From: Bacteroidota bacterium
GTDB taxonomy: Bacteria > Bacteroidota > Ignavibacteria > Kapaibacteriales > HRBIN21
DNA: 64,000 nucleotides
Reading direction: 5' to 3'
Assembly (NCBI GenBank): GCA_030550395.1
Contig: JAUQPL010000001.1
Coordinates: forward strand, 193,795-257,794
Shown: one piece after another, positions 1 to 8,347 of the stretch
How the letters are laid out: the number at the start of each line of letters is the position of its first letter
How positions within the stretch are numbered: position 1 is the stretch's first letter
Notes under the pieces: model-generated
The model's input: only the letters and a program-made list of their open reading frames with translations
Told to the model about the DNA's origin: nothing
Databases searched by the model: none
Made by a program: the position numbers and the translations under genes

Positions 1-272
1 TCCTCCTCCGCATTCCTTACCGGCGCGTCTTTGCCCAACAACTCCGCTATGCCCGGATGACCCCTGTCCATCCCCGTTGGCTGGATATTGAGGCAGCGTT
101 GGAAAATGCTGTCGTGGAAGCCCTCTACGGAACCCACTCCCCAGCCACCGCACTCCAGCGCGCCCAAGCAAGCCTGCAGCAGATTCTGAAAGGACCTTCT
201 GCGCTCAACGTCCTCCCTCAGACACCAGCCAGCAGAGCGTTCCCCGCCACTGCCGGGGATCAGGAACCTTGA
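1..272 (+). CDS. C-terminal end of a probable ABC-transporter solute-binding protein (partial)
   Basis: The gene enters from the left edge; the open frame is read from base 3 and stops with TGA at 270-272. About 89 residues are visible. The stretch with YARMTPVHPRW followed by an amphipathic helix (ALYGTHSPATALQRA) resembles the last helices of extracellular family-1 solute-binding proteins, where a conserved P-x-HP-x-W element precedes the closing ALxxAxxxI helix. The last 25 or so residues, rich in Pro and Ala, are not typical of the family. The final 68 bases overlap the 3' end of the convergent sixA gene. The assignment rests only on this tail, so family membership is tentative and the substrate cannot be named. 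Confidence 0.5.
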   Translation, partial: LLRIPYRRVFAQQLRYARMTPVHPRWLDIEAALENAVVEALYGTHSPATALQRAQASLQQILKGPSALNVLPQTPASRAFPATAGDQEP

Positions 273-678
273 TGCAGCAGATTGCTCCCGCAGGAAACTC
301 AAACCGAAATCCCGGCGCCCCGCAAAGCTCACCAATCCAGGTGGGCATGCTCGGAGCATGTCCCACCAAGAGAAGTTGGTCGCACTGGCTGAAGGCAACC
401 AGTAATGCCTGTACGCCGATTACGGAACCCGCCGGCGAAAGGGCAGCATCACTGATGATATCGCGCTGATAGCCCAGCCCTTCCGCTACCAGGCGTGCTG
501 TCTCCACCGCCCGCCGATAGGGACTGCTGATAATCCACTCCGGCTGTACCCGTAATGATCGGAGCAGAGGAAGAAGCCATTGAACGGACTGCCGTCCTTC
601 GGGACTAAGTCCCCGCAAGAAATCATCGCCGGTCGCTCCCATCTCTGCAAGAGCATGCCGCATGAAATAAAGGAGCAT
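205..678 (-). CDS. sixA: SixA-type phosphohistidine phosphatase
   Basis: 157 residues, close to the usual length of SixA (about 160). This is a histidine phosphatase of the RHG/phosphoglycerate-mutase superfamily that removes phosphate from phosphohistidine on HPt-type domains. Visible catalytic features are the N-terminal RHA motif (R7-H8), the SSPYRRAVET segment around 51-60 with the phosphate-binding arginine, and the second catalytic histidine in VGHAPSM (H107). The start ATG at 678 is preceded by a good ribosome-binding site (GAGGAG, about 8 bases upstream). A near-match promoter element lies at 715-722. It is convergent with the gene at the left edge and overlaps it. The natural phosphorelay partner is not evident; the only histidine kinase in the window (21187-23475) has no HPt domain. 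Confidence 0.85.
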   Translation of the reverse strand: MLLYFMRHALAEMGATGDDFLRGLSPEGRQSVQWLLPLLRSLRVQPEWIISSPYRRAVETARLVAEGLGYQRDIISDAALSPAGSVIGVQALLVAFSQCDQLLLVGHAPSMPTWIGELCGAPGFRFEFPAGAICCIKVPDPRQWRGTLCWLVSEGGR

Positions 679-714
679 GACTCTCTCCTCATCCCGTGCA
701 CGCCCGACTGCTTA

Positions 715-722
715 TAAAAATA
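715..722 (-). promoter_or_regulatory. Possible -7 box upstream of sixA (one mismatch)
   Basis: Read on the minus strand this is TATTTTTA, one mismatch from TAnnTTTG, 36 bases before the sixA start. That is the spacing seen for exact copies elsewhere in the window. It lies just beyond the stop of the upstream gene (stop at 726), so sixA may have its own promoter. Confidence 0.35.
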
Positions 723-725
723 AGC

Positions 726-2762
726 TCAATCCGCTGCCGATGGAGGGTCAGAGGCAGGGAGCCGCTCAGCAATGAGCTCGGCAAGGTCTCGGACACGGAC
801 GCTGTCGGCTTTGTGCAACGCTTTGACCCCATCTGTCAGCATGGTCATGCAGAATGGGCAATTTACGGCAATGACTTCCGCCCTTGTCTGAAGCAGCTGT
901 TCTGTCCGTTCAAGATTGACCTTTTTGCCTACCCGCTCTTCCATGAACATACGTCCACCACCGGCACCACAGCAGAAACCGCGATCGGCTGCCTGTTCAG
1001 GTTCCCGCCTCTGCACTCCAGGTAGGAGCTCCAAGATAGCACGAGGTGCCTCGTATTCGCCATTGTAGCGTCCCAGGTAGCAAGAGTCGTGGTATACCAC
1101 CGTCTGAAGCAGAGTCGGGACCGTATCACCGTGCAGCGGAAGGCGTCCTTCCTGAATGAGGCGGCGGAAGTACTGCGTATGGTGGTAGACTTCGTAGGCA
1201 CCGCCGTAGCGAGGATACTCGTTTTTCAGTGTGTTGTAGCAATGTGGACACATCGTCAGGATTGTGCGGATACGGTAGCGGTTGAGCGTCTCCACATTTG
1301 CCCTGATGAGCATATCGGCAAGGTACTCATTCCCCGTCCGGCGCGCAGGGTCGCCCGTGCAGTGCTCTTCCGATCCCAAGATACGGAAGCGCACGCCGGC
1401 CGTCATCAGCACACGGACAATTGCCCGTGCCACCTGCTGAGCCCGCTGGTCATAGCTACCGGCACAACCGACCCAAAAGAGGAGCTCGCAGTCCGAGCTA
1501 TCCTCTGCGAGGGTTTTTACAGGCAATCCTTCTGCCCACGCTGCCCGGTCTGCAGCCGAAAACGCCCACGGAGTTGCGTTGGTCTCTAAGTTCCCATAGG
1601 CCGCCTGGAGCTCCGTGGGGAACTGCGCCTCCATCATGACCAGTCCGCGCCGCAGCTCCACGATGATGGGCACGTGCTCAATCAGAACAGGGCACTCTTC
1701 CATGCAAGCCCCACATGTCGTGCACTGCCACAATGCTTCCGGGGGGATGTAATCCCCAACCAGGCGTTTCTCCAGTACAGCGCGCTCCTCCGCCGTTAGC
1801 TCGCTCCCACGCCGTTGCCTGAGCAGTATCGGCATACGGTCCAGCGTGCGCTGTCGGACGGCAACTACGATTGCCCGGGGATCGAGCACCTTCCCAGTTT
1901 GATTAGCAGGACAGACACTCGTACAACGCCCGCAGTGCGTACAGGAGTAGCTGTCTAGTATGCTCTTCCACGAGAGATGCTCTACATCTGTTGCCCCAAA
2001 TGTTTGGAGATCCTCTCGCGTAAAATCCAATGGCTCCAGCGCATGAACGGGACCGAGACGGGAGAAAAAGACATTCGGTACCGAAGTCAACACGTGCAGG
2101 TGCTTGGAAAAGGGCAGGTAATTCAGGAAGATGAGGATACAGCCGATGTGAAACCACCAGGCAACCTCAAACAGAAAGTACGTCTGCTGTGTCGGAGCAA
2201 AAAGGGAGCTTATCAGCAGAGCCAGCGGTCGGAAAGCCCACTTATGATCCGCCCCTAAAGCAATGCGCGTACTATTCTGCAGCAGCAAAGCCGTGACAAC
2301 GATTGTAATCAACCCCAAAACAATGGCAGCATCCCTTTGCTCGCTTGCAGGTCCTTGAAGACGGGGCACTCGCTGAATCCACCGCCGCCAAGCCGCCCCC
2401 AGAACAGCTAACAGAACAAAGGCACAGAAAAAGTCGCTCAAAACGGTGAGGACCGTGTAGACCGGTCCCAGAAAGCTCAGGGACCACCGAGGGTGAAAGC
2501 CCTCCAGAACAGATTCCGCTGCTGAACTTAGGAGGATAAGAAACCCCCAGAAAATCGCTGCATGAATTGGTCCCGCACCCCGATCGCGGAGAATTCGCTG
2601 CTGCCCGAATGCAACAACCAGTGTTTGCCACACCCGCTTCCCAAGCTGATCCCAGCGCTTTTCCGGACGCGCCAACCGCAAAAACTGGATAAGGCGCCCT
2701 ACATTGTATGCGAAAAAGCCAACCGCTATCAGGAACATCGGAACAAAGACCAGCGTACGCAT
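726..2762 (-). CDS. Membrane-anchored Fe-S oxidoreductase, HdrD/GlpC-like, with NarI-like membrane domain
   Basis: 678 residues with a recognisable domain order. About five membrane helices fill residues 1-250 and resemble the nitrate-reductase-gamma/cytochrome b fold. A ferredoxin domain with two 4Fe-4S motifs follows (CTHCGRCTSVCP and, further on, CTTCGACMEECP). Then come two CCG cysteine-rich domains of the heterodisulfide-reductase subunit D type (first with VGC...EEHC...MCPHC, second with DSCYLG...CCGAGGG...NCPFC). Proteins of this design pass electrons between a soluble donor, often electron-transfer flavoprotein, and the quinone pool in the inner membrane. No etfAB lies in the window, so the donor is unknown. 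The gene is divergent from a Crp/Fnr regulator across a roughly 234-bp region with a promoter element for each direction, which suggests redox- or nutrient-linked control. Confidence 0.85.
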   Translation of the reverse strand: MRTLVFVPMFLIAVGFFAYNVGRLIQFLRLARPEKRWDQLGKRVWQTLVVAFGQQRILRDRGAGPIHAAIFWGFLILLSSAAESVLEGFHPRWSLSFLGPVYTVLTVLSDFFCAFVLLAVLGAAWRRWIQRVPRLQGPASEQRDAAIVLGLITIVVTALLLQNSTRIALGADHKWAFRPLALLISSLFAPTQQTYFLFEVAWWFHIGCILIFLNYLPFSKHLHVLTSVPNVFFSRLGPVHALEPLDFTREDLQTFGATDVEHLSWKSILDSYSCTHCGRCTSVCPANQTGKVLDPRAIVVAVRQRTLDRMPILLRQRRGSELTAEERAVLEKRLVGDYIPPEALWQCTTCGACMEECPVLIEHVPIIVELRRGLVMMEAQFPTELQAAYGNLETNATPWAFSAADRAAWAEGLPVKTLAEDSSDCELLFWVGCAGSYDQRAQQVARAIVRVLMTAGVRFRILGSEEHCTGDPARRTGNEYLADMLIRANVETLNRYRIRTILTMCPHCYNTLKNEYPRYGGAYEVYHHTQYFRRLIQEGRLPLHGDTVPTLLQTVVYHDSCYLGRYNGEYEAPRAILELLPGVQRREPEQAADRGFCCGAGGGRMFMEERVGKKVNLERTEQLLQTRAEVIAVNCPFCMTMLTDGVKALHKADSVRVRDLAELIAERLPASDPPSAAD

Positions 2763-2798
2763 GCAATAACCTCATCTCTGGCACATCGCAAAACGCCA

Positions 2799-2827
2799 CA
2801 AAAATAGCCACCACCCATACTGCCAAA
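2799..2827 (-). promoter_or_regulatory. Promoter of the HdrD-like gene (TTTG / TAnnTTTG type)
   Basis: On the minus strand TATTTTTG occupies 2806-2799, and a TTTG lies at 2827-2824, 17 bases upstream. This matches the Bacteroidota -33/-7 pattern (TTTG, about 19 bases, TAnnTTTG). The box lies 36 bases before the start codon, as in most other units here. Confidence 0.6.
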
Positions 2828-2951
2828 GACCCAGCCACGGGAGAGCTACACCCCCACACAGAATCCTTTACGGGAAGCAGCCCCCACATTGCGGAAGGTT
2901 TCGTCATGGCCGTTAATGACAAAAGTTATTCTCCTGCCTCATCGGAAGCGA

Positions 2952-2959
2952 TAGCTTTG
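2952..2959 (+). promoter_or_regulatory. -7 box (TAGCTTTG) of the Crp/Fnr-family gene
   Basis: An exact TAnnTTTG match 37 bases before the ATG at 2997. No TTTG-like -33 box is seen upstream, which would suit an activator-dependent promoter. The box argues against the upstream TTG at 2967 as the start, because transcription would begin about there. Confidence 0.5.
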
Positions 2960-2996
2960 CACGCACTTGCGTAGACCTTACTTCCTTGTCCCATCC

Positions 2997-3722
2997 ATGA
3001 GCGCAGTAGATTTACGGGAACAATTACGCATCTGTAGTCGCTGCCCCTATGGTTGGCTGAATCCCTTGAGTGAATTAGGTGGTGAAGCCCAACATGCCAT
3101 AGCCCGTGAACGTCGCATTGAGGTTTTTCCCCCGAAGACAGCCATCGTTCGCTACGGAGAGCCAGTCACTTACCTTTACTGTATCTCCCGCGGGACCGCG
3201 AAAGCCGTGCTGCCCTATTCAGAGCACTCCCAGCCTGCCGAGCTTCTCATCGCCCTCCACAAGCCGGGAGACGTCATTGGGCTGCGAGACCTCTTCGGAG
3301 AGCGTCACCATACCGTTAGCGTCATCACATTAGAAGAGATCCAGGCGTGCGCACTTCCAGCAGAGCTCGTTGAATACTACGCCCGTCAATACTCACAATT
3401 CTGGATACGGGTTGCACAGCTCTTGGCCCGAGAAATTGAGTCCGTGGAGGAACAATTCTTGCTCTTCCAACGGCGTTCCATTCACGAGCGCGTTATCCAC
3501 CTCCTCCTACTCTTACTCCGAACCTACGGCACAGATGAGCAGGACTACCTTCGCTTCCCCATCTCCCCGGCAAGCATAGCAGAACTGCTCCGGAGCTCTA
3601 CCTCTGCCATACGCCGGGTATTAGCATCGCTGGAGCGCCAACACCTTATTCGCCGTGAGGCTCACCGAGTCAAGATTCTCAACGCCGATACCCTCCGCCA
3701 TCTCCTTCAGCACTCAAGGTAA
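2997..3722 (+). CDS. Crp/Fnr-family transcriptional regulator
   Basis: 241 residues from the chosen ATG. An N-terminal cyclic-nucleotide-binding-like beta barrel (about residues 25-120) is followed by a long dimerisation helix and a C-terminal winged helix-turn-helix. The recognition region reads SIAELLRSSTSAIRRVLASL, near residues 195-215. A CSRC motif near residues 12-15, before a NPLSEL stretch, is the kind of N-terminal cysteine pair seen in many Bacteroidota Fnr-like proteins. Only two cysteines are clustered there, so a classical four-cysteine 4Fe-4S sensor is not obvious. A TTG at 2967 would extend the protein by 10 residues but sits at the predicted transcription start. It is divergent from the HdrD-like gene and probably regulates it or itself. 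The 3' end overlaps the convergent lipoprotein gene by 9 bases. Confidence 0.85.
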   Translation: MSAVDLREQLRICSRCPYGWLNPLSELGGEAQHAIARERRIEVFPPKTAIVRYGEPVTYLYCISRGTAKAVLPYSEHSQPAELLIALHKPGDVIGLRDLFGERHHTVSVITLEEIQACALPAELVEYYARQYSQFWIRVAQLLAREIESVEEQFLLFQRRSIHERVIHLLLLLLRTYGTDEQDYLRFPISPASIAELLRSSTSAIRRVLASLERQHLIRREAHRVKILNADTLRHLLQHSR

Positions 3723-4139
3723 ATGGCGGCGAAGGAAGCGATAGACTATCCTCGTAAACTCCCGCACTTCCTGCGGAATGCTGTCGCCAATTCCCCACTG
3801 GAGGCGATACCGGTGTTCGCCATGGCGCAGTTCTACAAACTCCGTCACGTTCCCTGCACCAGCCAAATTCAACTTCCGCCGCTCCCACTCTACAAGTTGA
3901 CGGAAGAAGGGCTGTAAACTATCGGCGGGCACCTGTCCAACCGGCTCTGTTTGCTCAGCTTGCCCGGGCATCTGGCTCCAACGGAAGACCGAACCATCCG
4001 AGCGCAGAAGATAGCCCGAATACAGTCCCGTAAACCCACCCCCTTGTCCGATGAGCATTGCCCCTTCCACAGGGGGTTCAGAAGCTGCTCCGCGACAACC
4101 GACTACTGCCAAACTTACCAAGAGTACGCTCAGAACCAT
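3714..4139 (-). CDS. Small lipoprotein of unknown function
   Basis: 141 residues. The N-terminus is a short hydrophobic signal ending in a lipobox (AVVGC, Cys about residue 14), so the protein is probably lipid-anchored. The remainder has a glycine-rich segment (GQGGGFTGLYSGY) and alternating hydrophobic strands. I do not recognise the family. It is the last gene of the minus-strand operon that begins with serine palmitoyltransferase at 8277, and starts 20 bases after the stop of the NHL-type gene. Its place behind two envelope proteins suggests an outer-membrane or periplasmic role, but that is inference. Confidence 0.65.
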   Translation of the reverse strand: MVLSVLLVSLAVVGCRGAASEPPVEGAMLIGQGGGFTGLYSGYLLRSDGSVFRWSQMPGQAEQTEPVGQVPADSLQPFFRQLVEWERRKLNLAGAGNVTEFVELRHGEHRYRLQWGIGDSIPQEVREFTRIVYRFLRRHLP

Positions 4140-4159
4140 ATTACACTTGCAGCCTGAGG

Positions 4160-5221
4160 CTACATATCCGTTGAAAGACGCAACCGCAGAATGCGTCCAT
4201 TGCCCGCATCGGCAATGTAGATTGTACGATTGTATACAGAAACCCCTGCCGGAGCACGAAGCCGATAGACTCCTTCGCCTCGGTATCCACGGATGAGCAT
4301 ACCCGCTGCCGAAAGCACTGAGAGGCTATCCGTTTCGGCATCAACAACGTAGAGGGTTCGATCTGGCCCAAATGCCGCCCCTTCCGGCGCCTGGAAGCGT
4401 CCTGGTTGCAGGACTGTGTTATTCTGCCGCGTGGGATCAAACTTCTGCGTCCACCCTGCCCCTTCACCTGCTACATACTTCAGCCACTGAACCCGGTATT
4501 GCATAGAGGTTCCCCGTTGGGTAAGGACCAGCTCCTGCCCATCCGAAGAAAGCGCCAAAGAACTTAGCTGCTCAATCGCATTGAGCGCGATGCCAACAGG
4601 ACGCAAAATAGGAATGGGAGAACGGAGCCGGTCGTCAGGCCCTATGTGGAGAACTGCTTCATCAGGGTCAACAGGAGAGCTCCTCTGAGGACCGGTCCGG
4701 GCAAGGAGATAGCTATTGTCCGGCAGTACAGCAATGCCGGTAAATCGCCGCTGCGGACGCTCCGGTTCAGCATACGCTAAGGAGATAGGGGCACGACGCA
4801 GGTCATGCTGAGACTTCCGCAGCTGAATGCGGAACACAGCCCCAATGCGCGTTGGGCCAGCAGGTAACACCGTATCCAACTCCGCACACACCAGGAGATC
4901 AAAATGCCCATCTTGTGCCAGCGCAACTGGACGTCGGATTAGAGCCGACGTCCCCAGGATACGCCCTGCCAAGTCCATCATGACAATGCGGTCATTGTCC
5001 GTATCCGCAACATAGATGAAAGGTTCTCGCCCCACCAGCACATCGGAAGGATTCCGGAAACCACCCCAGGCAGGCTCCAACGGGACGTAAATAGTGTCGC
5101 CAACCCGCGTGGAGTCCATCGCTGGGGCTGTCGGCAATGGGGGAGGGGTAAGGAAGCATCCACTCTCTAACGTTACAAAGGCAAGTAGGAGCGCCAGACT
5201 GGGACACACCTTGCACCTCAT
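4160..5221 (-). CDS. Secreted NHL/beta-propeller-like protein
   Basis: 353 residues from the ATG at 5221, which overlaps the stop of the upstream PorV-like gene as ATGA and is therefore preferred over a start 13 codons earlier. The N-terminus is a hydrophobic signal ending in LESGC; the Cys could be lipidated, but the lipobox is imperfect (Glu at -3). The body has repeats typical of NHL/SMP-30-like propellers: FIYVADTDNDRIVMMD near the start, TLYVVDAETDSLSVL, and TIYIADAGNGRILRL at the end, each preceded by a P-x-G/D-V element. Such proteins are usually periplasmic or surface-exposed and non-enzymatic. It lies in the operon with the PorV-like protein and the sphingolipid-type genes. Confidence 0.75.
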   Translation of the reverse strand: MRCKVCPSLALLLAFVTLESGCFLTPPPLPTAPAMDSTRVGDTIYVPLEPAWGGFRNPSDVLVGREPFIYVADTDNDRIVMMDLAGRILGTSALIRRPVALAQDGHFDLLVCAELDTVLPAGPTRIGAVFRIQLRKSQHDLRRAPISLAYAEPERPQRRFTGIAVLPDNSYLLARTGPQRSSPVDPDEAVLHIGPDDRLRSPIPILRPVGIALNAIEQLSSLALSSDGQELVLTQRGTSMQYRVQWLKYVAGEGAGWTQKFDPTRQNNTVLQPGRFQAPEGAAFGPDRTLYVVDAETDSLSVLSAAGMLIRGYRGEGVYRLRAPAGVSVYNRTIYIADAGNGRILRLRLSTDM

Positions 5222-6231
5222 GGCACTCGGAGCGGTTCCAGCACACAACCGAGTCGCCATACCAACCCTACCGGTTCCCGTGCGGAGAGTGCATAGTCAA
5301 TGCGCAGCACCACCGTGGTCAGCGGGAGAGCCACCCCGACCCCAGCAGCCCACCACTCCGGCGCATTCGCTCGTATCCCTGCTCGGAATGAGAGCTCTGC
5401 CGGGAATGCTGCCGAAAAGCGTATCCCATACTCGCTGGCCACCGCATAGCTTTCCGCCTCATCGCTGGGATGCTCAACAGCCACCGCCCATGTCCAGCGC
5501 TGGGCCTCCGTCTGCAACACTTCTGCCGCCGCTCCGATCCGGAAAAGAGTCGGTGGAGCAAACGACTGAAAATCTTGGCGCTGCTGTACTGCAGAGGCTG
5601 GGAACCGGATGGTTGGCACTGTCCCCACCGCCCGCAAGGGGAAACCAAAGTGGGAAATAGCCACCGCCAAGCGCAGACTCCCAATCCCCGTCCAGTACAA
5701 CGTCCCAGCATCCCAGACAAGCCCACGTAGGGTCGCTTCTGCCCAGCGCTCTTGCACATACCGAAGGGTAATTCCAGCAGCAAACTGTTCCGTCAGGCGG
5801 TGAGCATAGGTCACCCCTACGTTCCAATGCCCAAACCGAAAGTGCCGCCCTGTGCCGTAAGGACGTAATTCCGTTGTCTCCTCAATCGGAGGGACACTCA
5901 GAGTGGCTGCAGAAAGAACCAAGGTTGCAGGCTCTGCAAGGCGATAGCCAACGCACGCCGCATGGTACCACAGTTCCGCCACGAACCGTTGACTGACCAA
6001 TGCCACCGCATACGTTCCTTTCTGTTCAGCGGCCAGTGCCGGATTCAGCCACGAAGCCGCTGCATCCGGTACCGCCAACGCAGCTCCCACCAAGGCAGCA
6101 CTCCGGGCACTGCCGAGGAACTTCAGAGCCGCCGCCGTTGAAATCCCCACCCGTTCTTCACCGAACTGCGGCAATACTTGAGCGGATAGTTGAGTAAAAA
6201 TCAGCACTCCGGCAAGCGTCCGCCACCGCAT
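5218..6231 (-). CDS. PorV/PorQ-like outer-membrane beta-barrel protein (UPF0164 type)
   Basis: 337 residues from the ATG at 6231, which overlaps the preceding SDR stop as TGATG; a TTG one codon earlier is possible. The N-terminus is a signal peptide ending near LSAQ. It is followed by GISTAAALKFLGSARSAALVGA and a PDAAASWLNPAL segment, the hallmark N-terminal part of PorV/PorQ/UPF0164 proteins (bound 'A-x-SxxxNPA' motif). The rest alternates aromatic and hydrophobic residues, as a beta barrel does. PorV shuttles T9SS cargo at the outer membrane and PorQ is a relative. A T9SS-type cargo domain is encoded at 27107-28669, so a secretion role is possible. Many paralogues of the family have no known function. 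Confidence 0.75.
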   Translation of the reverse strand: MRWRTLAGVLIFTQLSAQVLPQFGEERVGISTAAALKFLGSARSAALVGAALAVPDAAASWLNPALAAEQKGTYAVALVSQRFVAELWYHAACVGYRLAEPATLVLSAATLSVPPIEETTELRPYGTGRHFRFGHWNVGVTYAHRLTEQFAAGITLRYVQERWAEATLRGLVWDAGTLYWTGIGSLRLAVAISHFGFPLRAVGTVPTIRFPASAVQQRQDFQSFAPPTLFRIGAAAEVLQTEAQRWTWAVAVEHPSDEAESYAVASEYGIRFSAAFPAELSFRAGIRANAPEWWAAGVGVALPLTTVVLRIDYALSAREPVGLVWRLGCVLEPLRVP

Positions 6232-6995
6232 CAATGTCGCGCCACCCCACCGTCCACGTTGATGGTCTGCCCTGTAATAATGCCCGACGCTGGTAATGCC
6301 AGGAAGGCCACAACATTGGCAATATCCTCAGGCTCATCTGCCCGATGTACGGCCTGCGTCGGCAGGATATGTTCCAAAATTGTCTGCGATAGCGGGGAGG
6401 CATTCGGTCGCTGCGTTGCCGTCAATCCAACGGTAATGGCATTGACTGTAATTCCGTACCGCCCCACCTCTGCGGCTAAGGAACGCACAAAGCCGATAAT
6501 GCCCATCTTTGCCGTGACATAATGCACCAAATACGGCATCCCAAGCCACACAGTGTCGGAGGACAGAGCAATAATCCGACCAAACCCCCGCTGCTTCATG
6601 GAAGGCAAGACTGCCTTGACGGTCAGGAACAAGCTATTGAGCGTGACATCCAACATATGCTGCCATTGCTCAAAAGTGAGCAGCTCAAAAGGCTCTTCCT
6701 CGTAGAGTCCGACGTTGTGCACGAGGATATCTACCCCACCCCAATGAGCGATGATGCAGTCCATCATGCGTTCCACATCGCAAGGTTTTGTCAGGTCAGC
6801 CTGAATCGCCAACACTTCCCCACCGATTCGGCGGACAGCCTCCGCCGTCTGCGTTGCATCGGCGATATCGGCAATCACAATGCGTGCCCCCTCTTCGGCT
6901 AAGCGTTCGCAAAAGGCACGTCCATTCCCGACCGCTGCTCCCGTCACCAAGGCAACGCGTCCACGGAGACCCTGCTCAAAGTGATGAATCTGCAT
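6231..6995 (-). CDS. Short-chain dehydrogenase/reductase
   Basis: 254 residues from the ATG at 6995, just 4 bases after the stop of the serine palmitoyltransferase gene; upstream codons in this frame would read into that gene. It is a classical SDR with the Rossmann motif TGAAVGNG (near residues 16-23), the HNVG variant of NNAG, a serine in SSD, and the catalytic YVTAK. The C-terminus (GQTINVDGGVA) is standard for FabG-like enzymes. Because it directly follows serine palmitoyltransferase, it could reduce 3-ketodihydrosphinganine to dihydrosphinganine. That function is inferred from position only; a generic 3-oxoacyl or alcohol reductase is equally compatible with the motifs. Confidence 0.85.
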   Translation of the reverse strand: MQIHHFEQGLRGRVALVTGAAVGNGRAFCERLAEEGARIVIADIADATQTAEAVRRIGGEVLAIQADLTKPCDVERMMDCIIAHWGGVDILVHNVGLYEEEPFELLTFEQWQHMLDVTLNSLFLTVKAVLPSMKQRGFGRIIALSSDTVWLGMPYLVHYVTAKMGIIGFVRSLAAEVGRYGITVNAITVGLTATQRPNASPLSQTILEHILPTQAVHRADEPEDIANVVAFLALPASGIITGQTINVDGGVARH

Positions 6996-6999
6996 CCGT

Positions 7000-8277
7000 T
7001 CACTGGATTTGCCGCTCCGACATTGGAACTTGTCCGCCGCGATCCTGCTGAGCAAGTCCTGCGGCAATACGCTCTCGTGCCTCCGGGGTTAACAACCCCA
7101 GCTCCTTCCCGACACGGGCAAAAACCTCCAGAATCTGGTCCAAATGCTCATCTTCATGCGTTGCCATATAACTGGTGCGGAGCATACTCATATTCGGAGG
7201 AACACCGGGGGGAATGAAGGTATTTACATACACACCCGCATCAAAGAGCTTACGCCAGAAAAGAAGAGCTGTCTGCACATCGCCTACGACGACCGGAACA
7301 ATGGCTGTCTCCCCATCCAATGTATGGAAGCCCAGCTCTTTAAAACCCCGGCGCATTCTCGCCGCATTGCGCCGCAGTTTATCTACCAACTCCGGTTGCT
7401 GCTCTAAAATTTCCAAAGCCGCCAATGCCGCCGCACAAGAAGCTGGAGTGGGACTTGCACTGAAGATGAGCGCTGCCGAATGATGCTTAAGGTAGTTAAT
7501 AACTCGCTCCGGACCCGCCACAAAACCCCCAAGGGAAGCGAAGGTCTTGGAGAAGGTCCCCATCGTCAAATCCGTTTTGTCCGTCAACCCAAATAAGCTT
7601 GCTGTTCCCCGCCCCCCAACCCCAACGACACCAATGGCATGGGCATCGTCAACGAGAACACGCGCACCATAGCGATGAGCAATCTCAATTAGACGAGGAA
7701 GGTCTACAATCTCCCCCGTAACCGAAAAGACCCCATCAGAGACGACCAGTTTACCTGCTGACTCTGGTAGACGGGAGAGAACACGCTCTAAATCCTCCAT
7801 ATCATTGTGCCGATAGCGCACGAACTCTGCCCCCATCCCCTTAGCGATCAAAGCTCCCGTGACAATGGAAGCGTGGTTTTCCCGGTCGCTGATAACATAA
7901 TCCCCTTTCTGGACTAAGCCCGCAATCGTTCCCAAGGCCGTCTGAAAACCTGTGCTGAAGAGCAACACTGACTCATAGCCGAGAAATCGCGCCAAACGCT
8001 CCTCTAATTCAATGTGCAGGTCTAGTGTACCCGTCAGGTAGCGAGAACCGGAACAGCCTGTCCCGTACTTCCGAATAGCCTCCATTGCAGCCTCCTTGAC
8101 CTTCGGATGGGTGGTCAGCCCTAGGTAATTATTGGACCCCGCCATAATGAGCTTCCGTCCACCAATGGTCACCACGGGGCCTTCGTTCTCCTCAATGGGA
8201 TGGAAGTAGGGATACAATCCCAAGGCCTTGACCTCATCGGCACGGGTAAAGGCATAACAGCGCTCAAACAGGTCCAC
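7000..8277 (-). CDS. spt: Serine palmitoyltransferase-like alpha-oxoamine synthase
   Basis: 425 residues, PLP-dependent alpha-oxoamine synthase. The N-terminal [47 protein letters not shown] and [12 protein letters not shown] segments match the layout of Bacteroides serine palmitoyltransferase closely. The PLP lysine lies in [14 protein letters not shown] and the cofactor-contacting [10 protein letters not shown] precedes it. The enzyme would condense serine with an acyl-CoA or acyl-ACP to make the sphingoid base precursor. About 25 extra residues at the C-terminus are polar and not part of the fold. The start is GTG. It heads an operon with an SDR, a PorV-like protein and two secreted proteins. 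Glycine C-acetyltransferase (Kbl) and BioF are the main alternatives, but the HNDM element favours Spt. Confidence 0.82.
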   Translation of the reverse strand: MDLFERCYAFTRADEVKALGLYPYFHPIEENEGPVVTIGGRKLIMAGSNNYLGLTTHPKVKEAAMEAIRKYGTGCSGSRYLTGTLDLHIELEERLARFLGYESVLLFSTGFQTALGTIAGLVQKGDYVISDRENHASIVTGALIAKGMGAEFVRYRHNDMEDLERVLSRLPESAGKLVVSDGVFSVTGEIVDLPRLIEIAHRYGARVLVDDAHAIGVVGVGGRGTASLFGLTDKTDLTMGTFSKTFASLGGFVAGPERVINYLKHHSAALIFSASPTPASCAAALAALEILEQQPELVDKLRRNAARMRRGFKELGFHTLDGETAIVPVVVGDVQTALLFWRKLFDAGVYVNTFIPPGVPPNMSMLRTSYMATHEDEHLDQILEVFARVGKELGLLTPEARERIAAGLAQQDRGGQVPMSERQIQ

Positions 8278-8347
8278 GCTTCACCCCTCCAACTACAGTG
8301 AGACTTACGTCCGACATCAGCGCAAATATCCGAAAAAGTCAGCGGAG

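Noticed and set aside
2967-2996. TTG start for the Crp/Fnr-family gene
   Set aside because: It falls about 8 bases after the -7 box, essentially at the expected transcription start; ATG at 2997 fits the usual leader length.
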